A stretch of 64,000 nt of DNA from Hyaloperonospora brassicae (lineage: Eukaryota > Oomycota > Peronosporomycetes > Peronosporales > Peronosporaceae). The notes under the pieces are model-generated. The model was not told the origin of the DNA, ran no database searches, and saw nothing but the letters and a program-made list of their open reading frames with translations. Below, in pieces: positions 41,159 to 52,854 of this stretch. The DNA lies in NCBI GenBank assembly GCA_947650285.1, contig CANTFL010001406.1:186001-250000 (forward strand). Direction: 5' to 3'. Both the position numbers and the translations under genes were made by a program. The first letter of the stretch is position 1. Each line of letters opens with the position of its first letter.

Positions 41159-41661
41159 AGTCGGCCTACGGGGGATAATGTATCAAAGGACAACCCGACC
41201 CGAAGAGAGGAAGTTGTTCCCTGGGTGGAACCACTACCACTTGTCGTTAACACGATATAGGAAAATGGCGGAAGCGTTCGAGCACCCGGGCAGAAAATGG
41301 AAGATGTTGCAACGAATAATGACAGGGATTCCGATTGATCGCATGACGGATCGCATGACGCGATCGACGATCTACAAGTGGATCACCGACCAAAAAGTGT
41401 CATGCCCGTGGTACATACGAATTACGAACGCACGACGAACGACAAAGCAGGGAATCAGTCGAAGAGACAGGCCGAACCTTGACTAGATGTGACGATCGAC
41501 AAAGATCATGGTCCGGATATGAACGGATTGCGGAGTAATTGGACGTCGGTACCTATCGTCTTGAAAGTAAGAAGTTGTACGCCGAGGGTGTGGATCAGCA
41601 CATGGCGGTACTGTCCTACATTGTTACGCCCTCTCCCAAAGTTGCGATCGACGATTTTTAG

Positions 41662-42865
41662 GTGGGCGATCCAGAAGTACCGCTATATGATGACCAAGAA
41701 CGATTACGACAACTGATCTGGAGAAACAAGCACCTTCTTGCTAGTGAAGGAAACGTACTCCATCTAGCCGCACGAGGGGCGATATGCGATATTGACGTGG
41801 GAGAAGCGAGCCCGATCGCGCAAAGAGTACGGCCATTAGCACCCAAGTTTCGCGAAAAATTAGTGGATTTGATTAAGGGACTGCTATCGGCCAAGATTAT
41901 TCGACCTTCCACATCACCTTGGGCCTCGCTGATCGTCGTTGTCATCAAGAAGAATGGCGAGGACATTCGATTGTGCATCGACTATCGACGGGTTAATCAG
42001 TTGACAAGGCTGATGGTGTTCCAAATGCCGTTGATCAATGAACTTTTACAAGAAATGGATAAAGCGATGAGGTACTGCTTACTGGACATGACAAGCGCTT
42101 TTTGGGTGGTGGAGATGACAGAACGAGCAAGAAGGATTTCAGCATTCATCACGCCGTCAGGCTTGTTTTGAATGGCTACGGATGCCGTTTGGTTTGAAAA
42201 TCGCTCCACAGCTTTACCAACGCCTGATCGACAATGCATTGTAAGGATATATGAAGATCGGTGTTAACCCGAACGCCTCTTCTACGGAATCGTCCAAACA
42301 GATCGACGTGTTCAAAGAAAGAGAGCCGGACACCAGTCAAACACCATATGTGCTAGGTCGAAGATCGTACATCGATGACATAATGATTCCAGCTACATCG
42401 TGGACCGATTTGTATGAAAGAGTGGATAGATTGCTACGTACATGCGACAAGTGCAATTTGTCGATCAGCCTGACCAAATTTTTTTGGGGACGACGCAAGG
42501 TGGAATATCTCGGTCATCAAGTATCCCTCGATGGACTGGAAGACGAACCGAAGGATCTAGGATTGCTGGTGAACATTTCGTTTCTTCAAACGCTGCGGTT
42601 GCAGTCGTTTTTAGGGAGTTTGAAGTGCTATAGCCGATTCATTGAAGACTTTGCGATATATGCATCAGGGCTATATATATTACACGAAGACGACTTGCAC
42701 GAGATCCGATATATGGATGTGGCGGAATTGTCAATACGGAATGGAAAGAGAGCTGACGACAGGAAGTGTCGTAATGATCACGATCCAAACCGTATGTGTT
42801 GCTACAGGGGGCGATTCAAAGTCGTTCGATGCTGCAAGGAGCGATCCAAACCGAAGGAGCATTAA
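41662..42865 (+). pseudogene. Reverse transcriptase of F
   Basis: 41662-42171 holds the fingers and palm start (IIRPSTSPWASLIVVVIKKN, IRLCIDYRRVNQL). A frameshift near 42169 leads to EWLRMPFGLKIAPQLYQRL and a TAA, then YIDDIMIPA, the catalytic motif in YIDD form, and the thumb VEYLGHQVSLDG. It cannot yield one protein. Confidence 0.88.
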
Positions 42866-42959
42866 AGGGGAATATCTAGCGTTTCCGGTGTTTCTGGGGG
42901 CGGTCCTAGCTGCACATACAGAAGCCGATGGAAGAAGGCGATGATTCCGTTCACTATGT

Positions 42960-43249
42960 TGTAGAATAAGATCGCCAAGACTCCAATTTTCAAACATTTT
43001 GATCCGGATCGCCCTCCAGCAATCGTGGTCTATGCTAGCAAATGGGCAGTATCTGCAGATATGCTACAAGAACACGATAAAGTATACTGGCCTGTAACGT
43101 TCACTAGCAGAACGCTAAAACTTAACGATATTAACCATGGAATGGCGAAGAAAGATGTTTTAGCTCTGCTGCGCATTCCGGACATCGGCCAAACTATGTT
43201 GGTTGCACGAGAGATCAAGGTACTCACACATCATTCAACGTCGGCCTAA
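42960..43249 (+). pseudogene. First RNase H of F
   Basis: VYASKWAVSADMLQEHD replaces the family DASEWAISAALVQNHE, so the first catalytic Asp is lost (VDASE to VYASK). It continues WPVTFTSRTLKLNDINHG to the stop at 43247-43249. Confidence 0.75.
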
Positions 43250-43484
43250 CTGGCACAATCAGTAGGCCTCAATCGGAGGTTGAAGGGGCGGGCAGCATTG
43301 ATATCAAATTGGACGCTAGAGATCAAGAATTGTGTAAATGGAGAAGATGAATAACTTGGTACGCTTCCCGTCAGATATACCCCGCGCGAAGAGGTTGACG
43401 AGGTGTTAATTGCGATCTCCCCGAGAACGCAGCCGAATCATTTCATAAGTATGCTACCACCAAGGGTGGAGCAAGGTGAAAGCC

Positions 43485-43905
43485 ATTCAATGGTCAGTTT
43501 CGATGGATTGACCCGATATAAACGAAATGGCGGGGCGTATAGTGCAATAGTGTAAAAACTTCCAGAATGAAAGATCGTGAAGTGTCGCAGCCGAATAAGC
43601 AACAGACCTGACAGTAAACGAAGACAATTATCAAGGCCTGCTACTAGATTTCGATCTACTGGCCGATCAGGCGCGGAGGCGCATCATCATTTGTAGCGAT
43701 TATTACTTAGTAATTCGGCAGATGCGCGGAGAAATTGACTGCAAGGCTCCCGGATTTACAGTTGCTACGTCACAAAGCTATGGAGAAACTCCGATCCTGA
43801 CCGATCTACGAATTTTTACACATGAAGAGGGACTTGAATCAGAGTGCCGATCGACTGGCAAGCAACGCTTTACAACAAGAGAAAGGCAAAATGACTGTAT
43901 TTGAT
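43485..43905 (+). pseudogene. Second RNase H (archaeal-like) of F
   Basis: SFDGLTRYKRNGGAY (first Asp), NEDNYQGLL where E has NEAEYEGML, so the catalytic Glu is lost, and CSDYYLVIRQMRGEI (second Asp). It reads through to a disordered 3' part. It shows the same dual-RNase H order as E. Confidence 0.7.
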
Positions 43906-44035
43906 CAGGATTTTCCGAGCTTACATTCATTATACCGTTTGGACGAGTTAGTGACACCCAAAAGGGTCGATCGAGTCGTGAAAATATCTGGCGTTATTAG
44001 ATCAGCCGTAAGGAGACAACATTTCGCTTAAGTAA

Positions 44036-45690
44036 TTCAAGAGGAATTCGTTCAGTGGATCAGAATCGAGAGAATTAAGCAAGCACAGGAAGAAGAGAGT
44101 TGGATCGCCAATTTAAAGGAATTCCTGATCGGAGTAATAACGAAGTTAAGTATTGAAGAAGCAAAGTTATAAGCTCGAATCACACCCGATTATGAAGTTG
44201 ACGAAAGCGGACTATTGTTTTTCTGCCCGCGATCGACGGAAGATATAGATAGCCGCGTGAAATTGATTCGTTTGGTGGTACCGGAACTACTGCAGCAAGA
44301 TTTTCTGCATCATTGTCATACAAGTCTGGAGGGCGGACACCAAGCTATCGGCAGAACATACCAACGCAACCAGGTTCAAGTTCTACAGGATACGACTCTA
44401 TTGGAGTGTCCAGAGTTACGTGGGAGAATGTGTTAATTGCACGACGGAAAAAGGTAAACCTGTCCTGCGCGGCGAATCGCCGGAGAATGTCTAAGCCACT
44501 TATCCGTTTCAGATAATTGATATGGATCACATCTAATCGTTGCCGCGATCTTTCTAGGTAGATAATGAGTTGCTGCTGTCGGTAGATCTGTTATCAAGGT
44601 ACGTGATCGCCAAGGCGAGTTCCTCCAGAACATAGGAAACGATCGCTGAAAATTACGAAGAGTGTGTGTATCGAAATTTTAGACCAGTGAAGCGATCGAC
44701 CATGATCGAGAGCCAGGATTCGTGTCTGATTTCTATCGAGCGTTCAACCGGATCGCGGGGCAGAAACAGCGTTCTACTATGGCATATCGACCTTAAGCGA
44801 ACAGAACAGCAGAAAGAATGGTGCAGACCCTGACGAGGGCGTTGAAGATGTACGGTACAGATACGGATCAGAAGAATTGGGACGAGTTCGAAGAGAAATT
44901 GGTGTTCGCCATCAATACGGCACGGGATCGCGTACGAGGAGATAGGCCATTCTACGTGATCCACGGTTGGGACCCACGATCGACGCTGGAAGTGACTTTG
45001 CCTTTTGGAAGCACTAAACGACAGGACCAAGATCCATGTAGATGGCGTTACTATATGGTACGTCATTACTAGATAGCGATAGAAGCCGTTAACAATCGTC
45101 TACGGATCGCAATCCAAGATCGGGAAGATCGACACAACACTGAGGACGGATCGCATGATATCGAAGTTTGATCGCAAGTGTGGCTCTTTGTAGTTCGAGT
45201 GAAAGAAGGATACGCCCGAAAGCTAGCACATATGTGACATGAGCCATTTTGGGTAGGGGGAATTTACAAGAGACACTCGGTACGGTTGGAGATCTCGAAC
45301 ACGCCGTATCAAATATTCCTTTTGGTACATATATTCAAGCTTAAGCGGGTGAATACCTTCCCGGATCGGCAAAAAAACCTATTGAACAATGAAGAGGCGT
45401 AACGCTTCGATTTGGACGAACCCCTGCTGACGGAAGATAGCTGGGAGCGCACATTGGATAAAGAAAAATTCAAAGTCGAGATGATATTGGATGTGCAATC
45501 CGGCAGACGAATTTTGTTTTGGCAGAGTGCAGCGCCAGTATTTGACGCAATGGAAGGGATAGATCGATCCGACTTGGATAGATAATGTCGACTTGAACTG
45601 TGGGCCTTTCTGCTAGAGTTCAATCGCGATAGAGTAATCAAGGATCGCTTCGAGGTGATGCACTTACACGAATCAGCGGTGGATGAATGA
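44036..45690 (+). pseudogene. Integrase and chromodomain remains of F
   Basis: Zinc finger (HHCHTSLEGGHQAIGRTY, about 44308-44361), degraded core, MAYRP then TAA then the E-helix region (44778-45072, TLTRALKMYGTDTDQ), C-terminal barrel (VRVKEGYARKLAHM, about 45197) and LDKEKFKVEMILDVQSG, a chromodomain start. Many stops, one of them TAA where E has CAG. Confidence 0.8.
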
Positions 45691-45719
45691 TGTGTCGAAT
45701 CGGAAGTTGCCTGCAAGAA

Positions 45720-48311
45720 GGTGGTAGATGTGAATGAAGGGAAGGGTTGTGTGTGGCGACCCAGGGTAGTAAACCCGATCGCAGTAAGTAATTGGAATAG
45801 GAAAATGAGATAAATTCAAGCGATGATCAACAAGGAAGAAAAAGATGGAAACATATTGGCCGATTAAATCGGACTGCCGGATCGCTACGGATTACTTCAG
45901 GGCATATTGATCAGACAAGAGTAAGATCGACGACCCTAGAGGATCTTCGAGGCAGGATCGAAATTGGTTGCGCCAGGGTTCAGCTGTATTCAAGCGTGCC
46001 AACGCTGAGATCAGGTTTGGAATGCATTATTGAGAATCGAACAAACACGGGTAACATGGACGTATCTCGATCGGTGACGGGAGATGCATTAAAAACGGAT
46101 CCAGGAACAGATCCAAATCGCAGTGTCCGTCGATCATACACTGAAGCATAAAGCTCAATACGTTTTTCCATCGGGGTCCGGATCGCGATCGCCGCTGTTA
46201 GCGCTGCTGGTAAATCTTCGCCAACCCCGGATCGCGATAGCGCTGCTCGACCGGCAAATAAATGGCTTGGGTTGCTTCCCACAGAGCCTGTCAATGCCGG
46301 GTCTCGAAGTTGCGGTACGCGGATGCCAATTGGCGAACCAACCAGTCTCGTGAAACGAGACCGGTGTGACTTGGCTACAATATTGACTTTACGGCTCTCG
46401 CCGGTACAACCTCAACACTTAAGCCGAAAAAACCAGCCGTGAAATCCACTAAGGTTCAGGAAAAGCAGCTTTGGATCGAGGCGCGGTGAATGCTGGGAAG
46501 ATGTACCCTTCCGGCCGTGTCAGGTGCTTGAATAAGTTATCCACGTCCAGCTCCGCCACGCAGGTCAAGCTGAGACGACGGGCCGACAACGGGTGTACGT
46601 GTTGGTGGTACCAGGGTACACAATCGCGGTATCCGGGAAACCGTTCAGCGCGATGTACCCGGGAAGTAGACGAACGGTCGTATTCCGCGGGCGGAAGCAA
46701 GGCATTCACGTCATTCCTCGCGTCGCTGGTCATGCTGACCGATCCGTCGAAGTCTCTTGATGCTTCGCCAAAGAGATCTACCTTTGAGACTCAATCCTTT
46801 GCAGGTGGTGCGGATCCACTCGAAAATAAGGGCGATCCAGACTTTGGACGGGGGGAATCCACTGGAATTATGGTCGGCACCGATCCGGCAGAAGGTGGAA
46901 CATGTCTCGACGATCCACGGCGCCGCAGCGAAGAGCGCGATCCAGACAAGGCAGCCTGATTATCTTCTTCTGAAGATTCGAGCGACTCTGTATCGGAGAG
47001 CGGTGAAACGCTCGCCAGAAGCTTCTGGGACAGCTTACTTACTGTTTGGGAGGCGGATCTTTTTCTACTCGAGTTGACTTGAGTTGTTAGAGTCCGTGCT
47101 TATCCTAACGTAGCTGTGGACCCTTCCGAGAGATGATCTGGATGGTCGCGTAGAGACGCGTGGTATTTTATTAGATCCGGAAGATTCGGCAGATCGCCCT
47201 GGTCCAGTAGATCGCGGAGGCTTACCGAATGACTTGTCCTAAAGGATATTTACCAATTCTGTTCCGGCCTTCTTCAGCTTAGAAGTGCGGGGCCGCTTTT
47301 TCGGGAGACCGGGACTCGTAGGCCCATTTCGCTTGCCGGTTGTGCGGTAGAGAAGGCCGTGGACGGTACCTTAGAAGGAAATCGGAGCGATCCAGAAGCC
47401 ACCAAAGCCAGGTGAGTCCGGATCGTGTCGCGATCGAGAACGGCCAAGAGACTCTGCTATTTCCACTTCAATGCTTGACTGCGCAGACGATCCACCTGGG
47501 CGTCCCGGTACGCGAGGTCTGATCGCAGCTGCTGCAGCTCCGCCTCTACGCGCTCTCGTGCGCGGAGGCGGTCTTGCTATATATTCGACATGTTTTTCAA
47601 AGCTATTCTGGCCGTATCAAGTTTCTTGTCAGCTTTGCAAAAGCGTTTATTGTACTAGGATACCTTGTATGTTCCAGCTTGGATATCGTCACCCGAAGTA
47701 TGTTCCGCCGCAGCCAGGCGCGAAGTCAACGCTTCCACTTGCCGTTAGGCGAAGAACGATTCGCGAACGCGCCGATCCATGACTTTTTTAGCTTCCTTTA
47801 GGCTTATATGAGAGCCGATTTGAGAGCTTGGACCACGAGATCTTGACCTAAGCGCCAAGCCAGCTCCGTCTGGAACCCGTGCAACCTCTCGATCATGTTT
47901 TGGCGATCAGTCTAGAGGTGGAAATAATGCTGCTGAACAAAGGTCGCCAAGTGCGGGGACGATTGAAGTACAATTGCAACTACGTTTGTGGTCGGTCGAT
48001 CTGCAATTTCTGGTCCCGACATAACTTTTCCAACGAGTGTTAGTCTGCAACAACCGGGGCATGAAGATCCAGATGATCGTAGAGCGCTGCGATTTCCGCA
48101 GTCAAAGTATCGCGATCAGTAAGGATGCAACTATCACCCAAGACGACGGCAACACAACTGGCCTTCTAACGTATGAATCCGGCGGCGGAGAAGAAGGTGG
48201 GATCGGGCTTTCGGCCTCCAAGGTGGAAGGTGCAGGTGATGCAGGAGCCATGGACGTTGTGGGTGCACAGTCCATCGACACTTAATGCCGATCGCTGGTG
48301 CAGGTAAAAAT
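45720..48311 (-). pseudogene. Probable antisense accessory gene of F, decayed
   Basis: Region between integrase and 3' LTR. On the minus strand, pieces look coding: a Pro/Ser/Thr start near 48270 (MDCAPTTSMAPASPAP), coiled-coil-like stretches (DRQNMIERLHGFQTELAWRL), and a C part at 46449-46733 with SSTSRVHRAERFPGYRD that weakly resembles the E antisense product. Several stops. The assignment rests mainly on position and strand. Confidence 0.35.
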
Positions 48312-49281
48312 TGTGGAGAAGAGCGAAGGAAGAATGACGGAATTGTGGATCGCGCGATCCGCCTTAAGTGCGAAAATCGATTCGATTGGTGGAGCGCGTA
48401 CGGAGATGGGCTCGTTAGCACGGATGATGGTGTCACACGACTGAGTGACAGGAAATGACTGTGGAATATATGCAGAGTAACCCACTTAACGCCCAAGAAG
48501 GAGTATAGTCAAGGATCGACGATTGACCGATCGCGATCTGCGATCGAAGTTTTGGATCACCAAGGTACTCTGCGATCCGGTACTCTGCGATCCGGTATGG
48601 TGAGATCCGCTACAGTGTATCTGATGTGGACCACATGAGATAAGAGATGAATGACAAAGACAGGCGGTGCACAACAGTTGACCTATCGAACAGATAGGCA
48701 TAGTCATAGGGTTTGGATTTGGTTGGTTGACATTAAACAGAATTGAATTTGCAACGAAAGACACGCGTCGACTTCTCCCGGTCAGGATCTTTGGCCTTCC
48801 GTTGAATAGAGAGTCACCCACGTCTCAGCAAATTTCGCCCTTGGATTGTTTGGCCAGGCGGAAAGTCAATTTTCACCCCCCATCAACTGCGATAGGACGC
48901 AGTAACCCTACGGTTCAGATTCAAGATCGAGAGACGGATCAAGTGGTCAGAGGGCTTGCTTATCAAGCATCACCCCTCGAAAAGGCGACTCTGGGAGAGC
49001 GCCCAAGTTACAAGCGATCGAGTGAAGAATTTTCACGCGATCCGCACCTACGTTTGACCGGGTGAAGCATTTCCACCCGATCAACACCTATCCCTAAGAC
49101 GGTCAAGTTCAGCTGAAGCTCAAGTCCACCAAGAAGCGCGCAACACGCCCCACCGACGGGTAAACAAGATGAGCAAGAACATACAGAACACGGAATCGGG
49201 GTATCCCCTCCGTTAGTCGGTCGTCCGGGTGCCAGTGGAGAGTAGGGATCAAAAGAAAATTGTGATCACCAATCCACCTCA
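48312..49281 (+). repeat. 3' LTR of F
   Basis: 970 bp, matching 36682-37651 with about 25 differences. It ends AATCCACCTCA. The tract before it, GCAGGTAAAAAT, is a poor polypurine tract. Confidence 0.9.
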
Positions 49282-50999
49282 ATTTCTTGTCTAGAAGTTC
49301 CAGGTCTGTAACTAGATAAAGGTATTTAAATTTCTTTACGTCGAATGGCCAATGATCTACCCCGTAATGGAATGCGACATGTATGTATCAAAGCATATTC
49401 AACTCTGTTCAATGTTAAGTAATGGAATATAAAAAAAATCAACACATCGATAGGCCTATTCGTCACTCAACTTTCGAAGCCAAGTGTCTACCTCCCAAGA
49501 GGTCGCCCCCTTGTATCTATGTGGTTTTGACCAAGTGTATTTTCTCTGAAACCTTTGCGTGACTCACCAACTTGCATATTGAAAAATCGAGATCGAGAGA
49601 TCAAATCGAGGTCAAGGGATCGTGTATACAGCAGATCGGGATTGACATCGAGGCCGAGGGATCGAGATCGAGAGATGTAATCGAGGTTGAATGATTGAGC
49701 TAGAGAGGTGGATCGAGATCGAGAGCCACCCAATCAAGCCAGTATTCTTCCAATAAGAATCATTCTCGGGCTTAATGACGCCTGCGATCTGTTAAATCAG
49801 ACGCCCAGCGCAAGGGTTGAATCTCGTAATCACTTTACCAATTTCGTCCCATGTACTGTAGTAGATAAACGGTGTCGACCTAGCTGTGCATCCTCAGCAC
49901 CATGACAGATTTTGACCCCCTTTTGTAAGTCATACTAGGTTTTCCCCATGCTGTAATGTGCAAGATACGATGTCACCCGTCGATCTAACGTTCAATGAAA
50001 CTTCCCCATGTCTTAACCAGATACTTATACGGTATATATGGTACTTCTATCTTCGGGTAAATTCAGCTGTGTCGTTTCATACAATTCTACGCTTTTTTTG
50101 GACGAGTACGATCACTCAATTGCCACCTCCATGGCCACATCGAACGACACGTACGATGTGAGTCCAAGTTTGGATCCCACCGCAATTTCGTCTCCGATAC
50201 GGGACCCAACCGCTACTAGTACAAACAGCGACGTCCTGCGTTTGCGTTAATGACAACCCATTTCGCTTCCCAGCGTCACCTTCGGGCTATCGTCTGTAAT
50301 AGACTGTGATTCGGCGAAAGATATAATAAATTTCTTCTTACTTCGTCTGGATCAAGATCAAACTGTTATGGACCGTTATGGGGACATAGAAATTAGCTTA
50401 GCTTGGCCGAAATCCCGCAATAGCCAAATGGGATATGACTTACAGGGGCTCTGCACCCCCGCGTCTTCGTTCGTGACTTTTGCTTTATTCAAGTATGATA
50501 TCCTGCGAATACGACTTTATAAAAAGAGTCGCAACGAGAGACATAGATTTGAGAGGGGCTGGGCAAATTGTTAGCCGATATTCACAAGCAGGCAGCCAAG
50601 ATCGAATCATAGGCCTCCGAGATCGTGGACTAGACACGAAAGCTGATAAAGTCTGTCCGAAAACACCATGTCGCTCAATTAAAAATAATGACCATGAGAT
50701 TGCGGCAAAGCGGTCACAAGTAAATCTCCTTGGGACTGGGATCGGCGATTCAAAGGGTCACACGCTCCAGTTAAGCCAAGAATGCTCTGATTGGTGGATA
50801 CAAGCTGGGATGGGTGGTTGGCAAAAGCGTACCCAATCCCCAAGTGGACAGGATCGCCCAGACTGGGATGAGGCTATAGGGTAGGCACACCCGTTGTGAT
50901 TACGCAATCCGTCGTGAGACATGGCAATACAAGGCCCTCGATCTCATTGGATGACCAAGATCCTAACCCAGGATCGCATGCCTGATATCCAGCTGCGAT
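49282..50999. other. Spacer, no supported gene
   Basis: Contains a degenerate GAGATCGAGAGAT-type simple repeat at about 49585-49730. A 70-codon frame at 50038-50250 is rich in Ser/Pro/Thr (SPSLDPTAISSPIRDP) and may be a relic of an accessory gene. From about 50880 the sequence shows scattered GATC-rich similarity to F LTRs. Confidence 0.4.
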
Positions 51000-51132
51000 C
51001 CGCTAAGTGGATCCTGATCCGCTAGTAGGATCACAATCCGCTATTATGATCACGATCCGCTAGTAGGATCACGATCCGCTAGTAGGATCCCGATCCGCTA
51101 GTAGGATCCCGATCCGCTAGTAGGATCCCGAT
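51000..51132. repeat. Seven 19-bp tandem repeats
   Basis: Unit CCGCTAGTAGGATCCCGAT, starting at 51000 and every 19 bases; the last three are identical. It lies near the start of LTR G, where F LTRs have related GATCCGGTACTCTGC repeats. Confidence 0.9.
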
Positions 51133-51712
51133 GAAATCTTGGGTGGGCCACAAGAAGATACAACGGTGGATGCGCTGGGTGTGGACCACATAAATGGGAG
51201 GGGATGATCCTCCTAGAATGCCGACGCGTGTTATCTTGTTAAGATATACGTATAGGCATCTGGATGGGGTTTAGGTTGTTTAGTTATCATTAAACAGAGT
51301 TCAATTTACTTCACAAGGCATACGTTATCTCTTCCGGGTAGGATCTTTGGACCCCCGCCGAATAAAGAGTCATGCTATACGTCTACGCGAGTGTCACGCC
51401 TGGATTGTTTTGGCCAGGTGTGTTCAAGAACTCTCAAGCAACATCAACTGCGATCGGACGCAGCAAGACACGTAACGGCAAGGTGCAAGATTCGTGGGAA
51501 GGCTCGCGGATCAAGCAACCACACAGTGGACAAGGCGATCTCGTTGAGATCAGGGTAAATTATATTAGTACCCACAAGTACCCCGTGATCGCGTGAATAT
51601 TCCCGCACGATCACAACCCCATCTCCAACACGGTCAAGTTTTCCTTCGACACGAGTCCACCTGGAAGTGTGCAACCCGCCCTACCGACGGGTACACAAGG
51701 TGAGGAAGGCAA
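51133..51712 (+). repeat. LTR G, diverged relative of the F LTR, cut by E
   Basis: Collinear matches with the F LTR: GTGGACCACAT, CATTAAACAGA, GGTAGGATCTTTGG, GGATTG..TTGGCCAGG, ATCAACTGCGAT, and the end CGGGTACACAAGGTGAG. It stops at 51712, where E begins. The rest would lie beyond E, outside the window. Confidence 0.7.
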
Positions 51713-52814
51713 TGTGGTGGAGTGGGTCGCCAAAATCGATTGGCGTGACTATAAACCGCCCACTGTGCCGGACTGCCGACTTGAGGAGGGGGTACTCCTA
51801 TTCCGCTTGGATCTTAAACTCACCTTGTGTACCCGTCGGCTCGGCGGGTATCACTCTTCGGATGACGTGGCGATGGAGTTAGATGTCGGTCTTGGTGTGT
51901 GTCGACCTTGGGGGCCCCGAGCGGATATGCTTCAGTCGGGGTCCAGTTAGGGCAGCCACTCGGTCAACTTGGTTGAGAGTGGACTTATAACCAGAGTTCT
52001 AAGGGCTAGTAGCGCCTGGCCTTTGCTTGTCTCAGGGGTGTTAACCGCCTAGCCTTTATGTGGCTCAGGGGTGTCCACCGCCTGGCCTTTATGTATCCTC
52101 TCCCTTACCACTAGGGTATGGAGACCGCTTCCTATAGCGGGATTGAGTTGGGTGGGGGGTGCTACTCTACGAACCTACAGGCCAATATACTTCCTGGGGT
52201 TCTATTTGCACTTGAGTCTTACCAGCACTGTCTATTCAACGGGTGGGCCAAATAGATCCCTGGCCCGGAACAGGTTGGTAGACTTACAAGCTTCTTGGCT
52301 CACGAGACGTGTGGCTTATATCGCAAATTGAGTAGTCTTTAATAATGTCCTATCCTTTAAACTCCTTTACTCTATACTTGCCTTACGCCTGGAATCACTA
52401 TGCTGAGTGGTCAGGGACGCTTGATCTTGATAGTCCGGGTCGGCCGATGGATGACCAGGTCGGCCCTTGGGTGACCGAGGTCGCCTTGATCGGCCGTACC
52501 CACCAAAGGGTGACCAGGTCGGCCCTTGGGTGAACGAGGTCGCTTTGATCGGCCGTACCCACCAAAGGGTGACCAGGTCGGCCCTTGGGTGACCGAGGCC
52601 GCCTTGGTCGGCCGTACCTACCGACGAGTGTCCCGGTCGACCGACGAGTGGTTGAGAACGATCCGCATTGGTGCCGCTCTCAACGGCTGGAACCCAACGG
52701 CCGCTTCTCCTCTGTGGCTCCTTGGCCTCCAGTCCCTTTCCGATCGCGAGGCCCCTGTCCCTCCGGTCCATCCCTCCTTGAGTCTACCATTTCCAGAAAG
52801 TTCGCTTTACCACA
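51713..52814 (-). repeat. 3' LTR of E
   Basis: About 1102 bp. On the minus strand it starts TGTGGTAAAGCG after GCAAGGGGCGA (polypurine tract) and ends CTCCACCACA. The outer end is certain from the second copy; the inner end (52814) is inferred from TG..CA and the tract. Confidence 0.8.
52453..52629. repeat. Three 59-bp tandem repeats in the E LTR
   Basis: Units start with GACCAGGTCGGCCCTTGG at 52453, 52512 and 52571. The same array is in the other LTR at 63740, 63799 and 63858. Unit 2 differs slightly between LTRs. They could hold promoter elements (inference). Confidence 0.92.
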
Positions 52815-52854
52815 ATCGCCCCTTGCACTTGCTCAGCCGTACAGCGGTTCGAGT

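Larger units (their letters stand above)
36682..49281 (+). mobile_element. Decayed 12.6-kb Ty3/gypsy element F
   Basis: Long element with 970-bp LTRs (36682-37651, 48312-49281) that differ at roughly 25 places by eye. Order: gag, protease, RT, RNase H, second RNase H, integrase, then 2.6 kb with antisense coding remains. Every coding domain has stops and frameshifts. Flanks TATTC and ATTTC are at best an altered target duplication. GATCG-rich composition marks the family. Closest relative here is E. Confidence 0.9.

Noticed and set aside
51000..51132. Possible CRISPR array
   Set aside because: Units are contiguous 19-bp tandem repeats with no spacers, in eukaryotic retroelement DNA.
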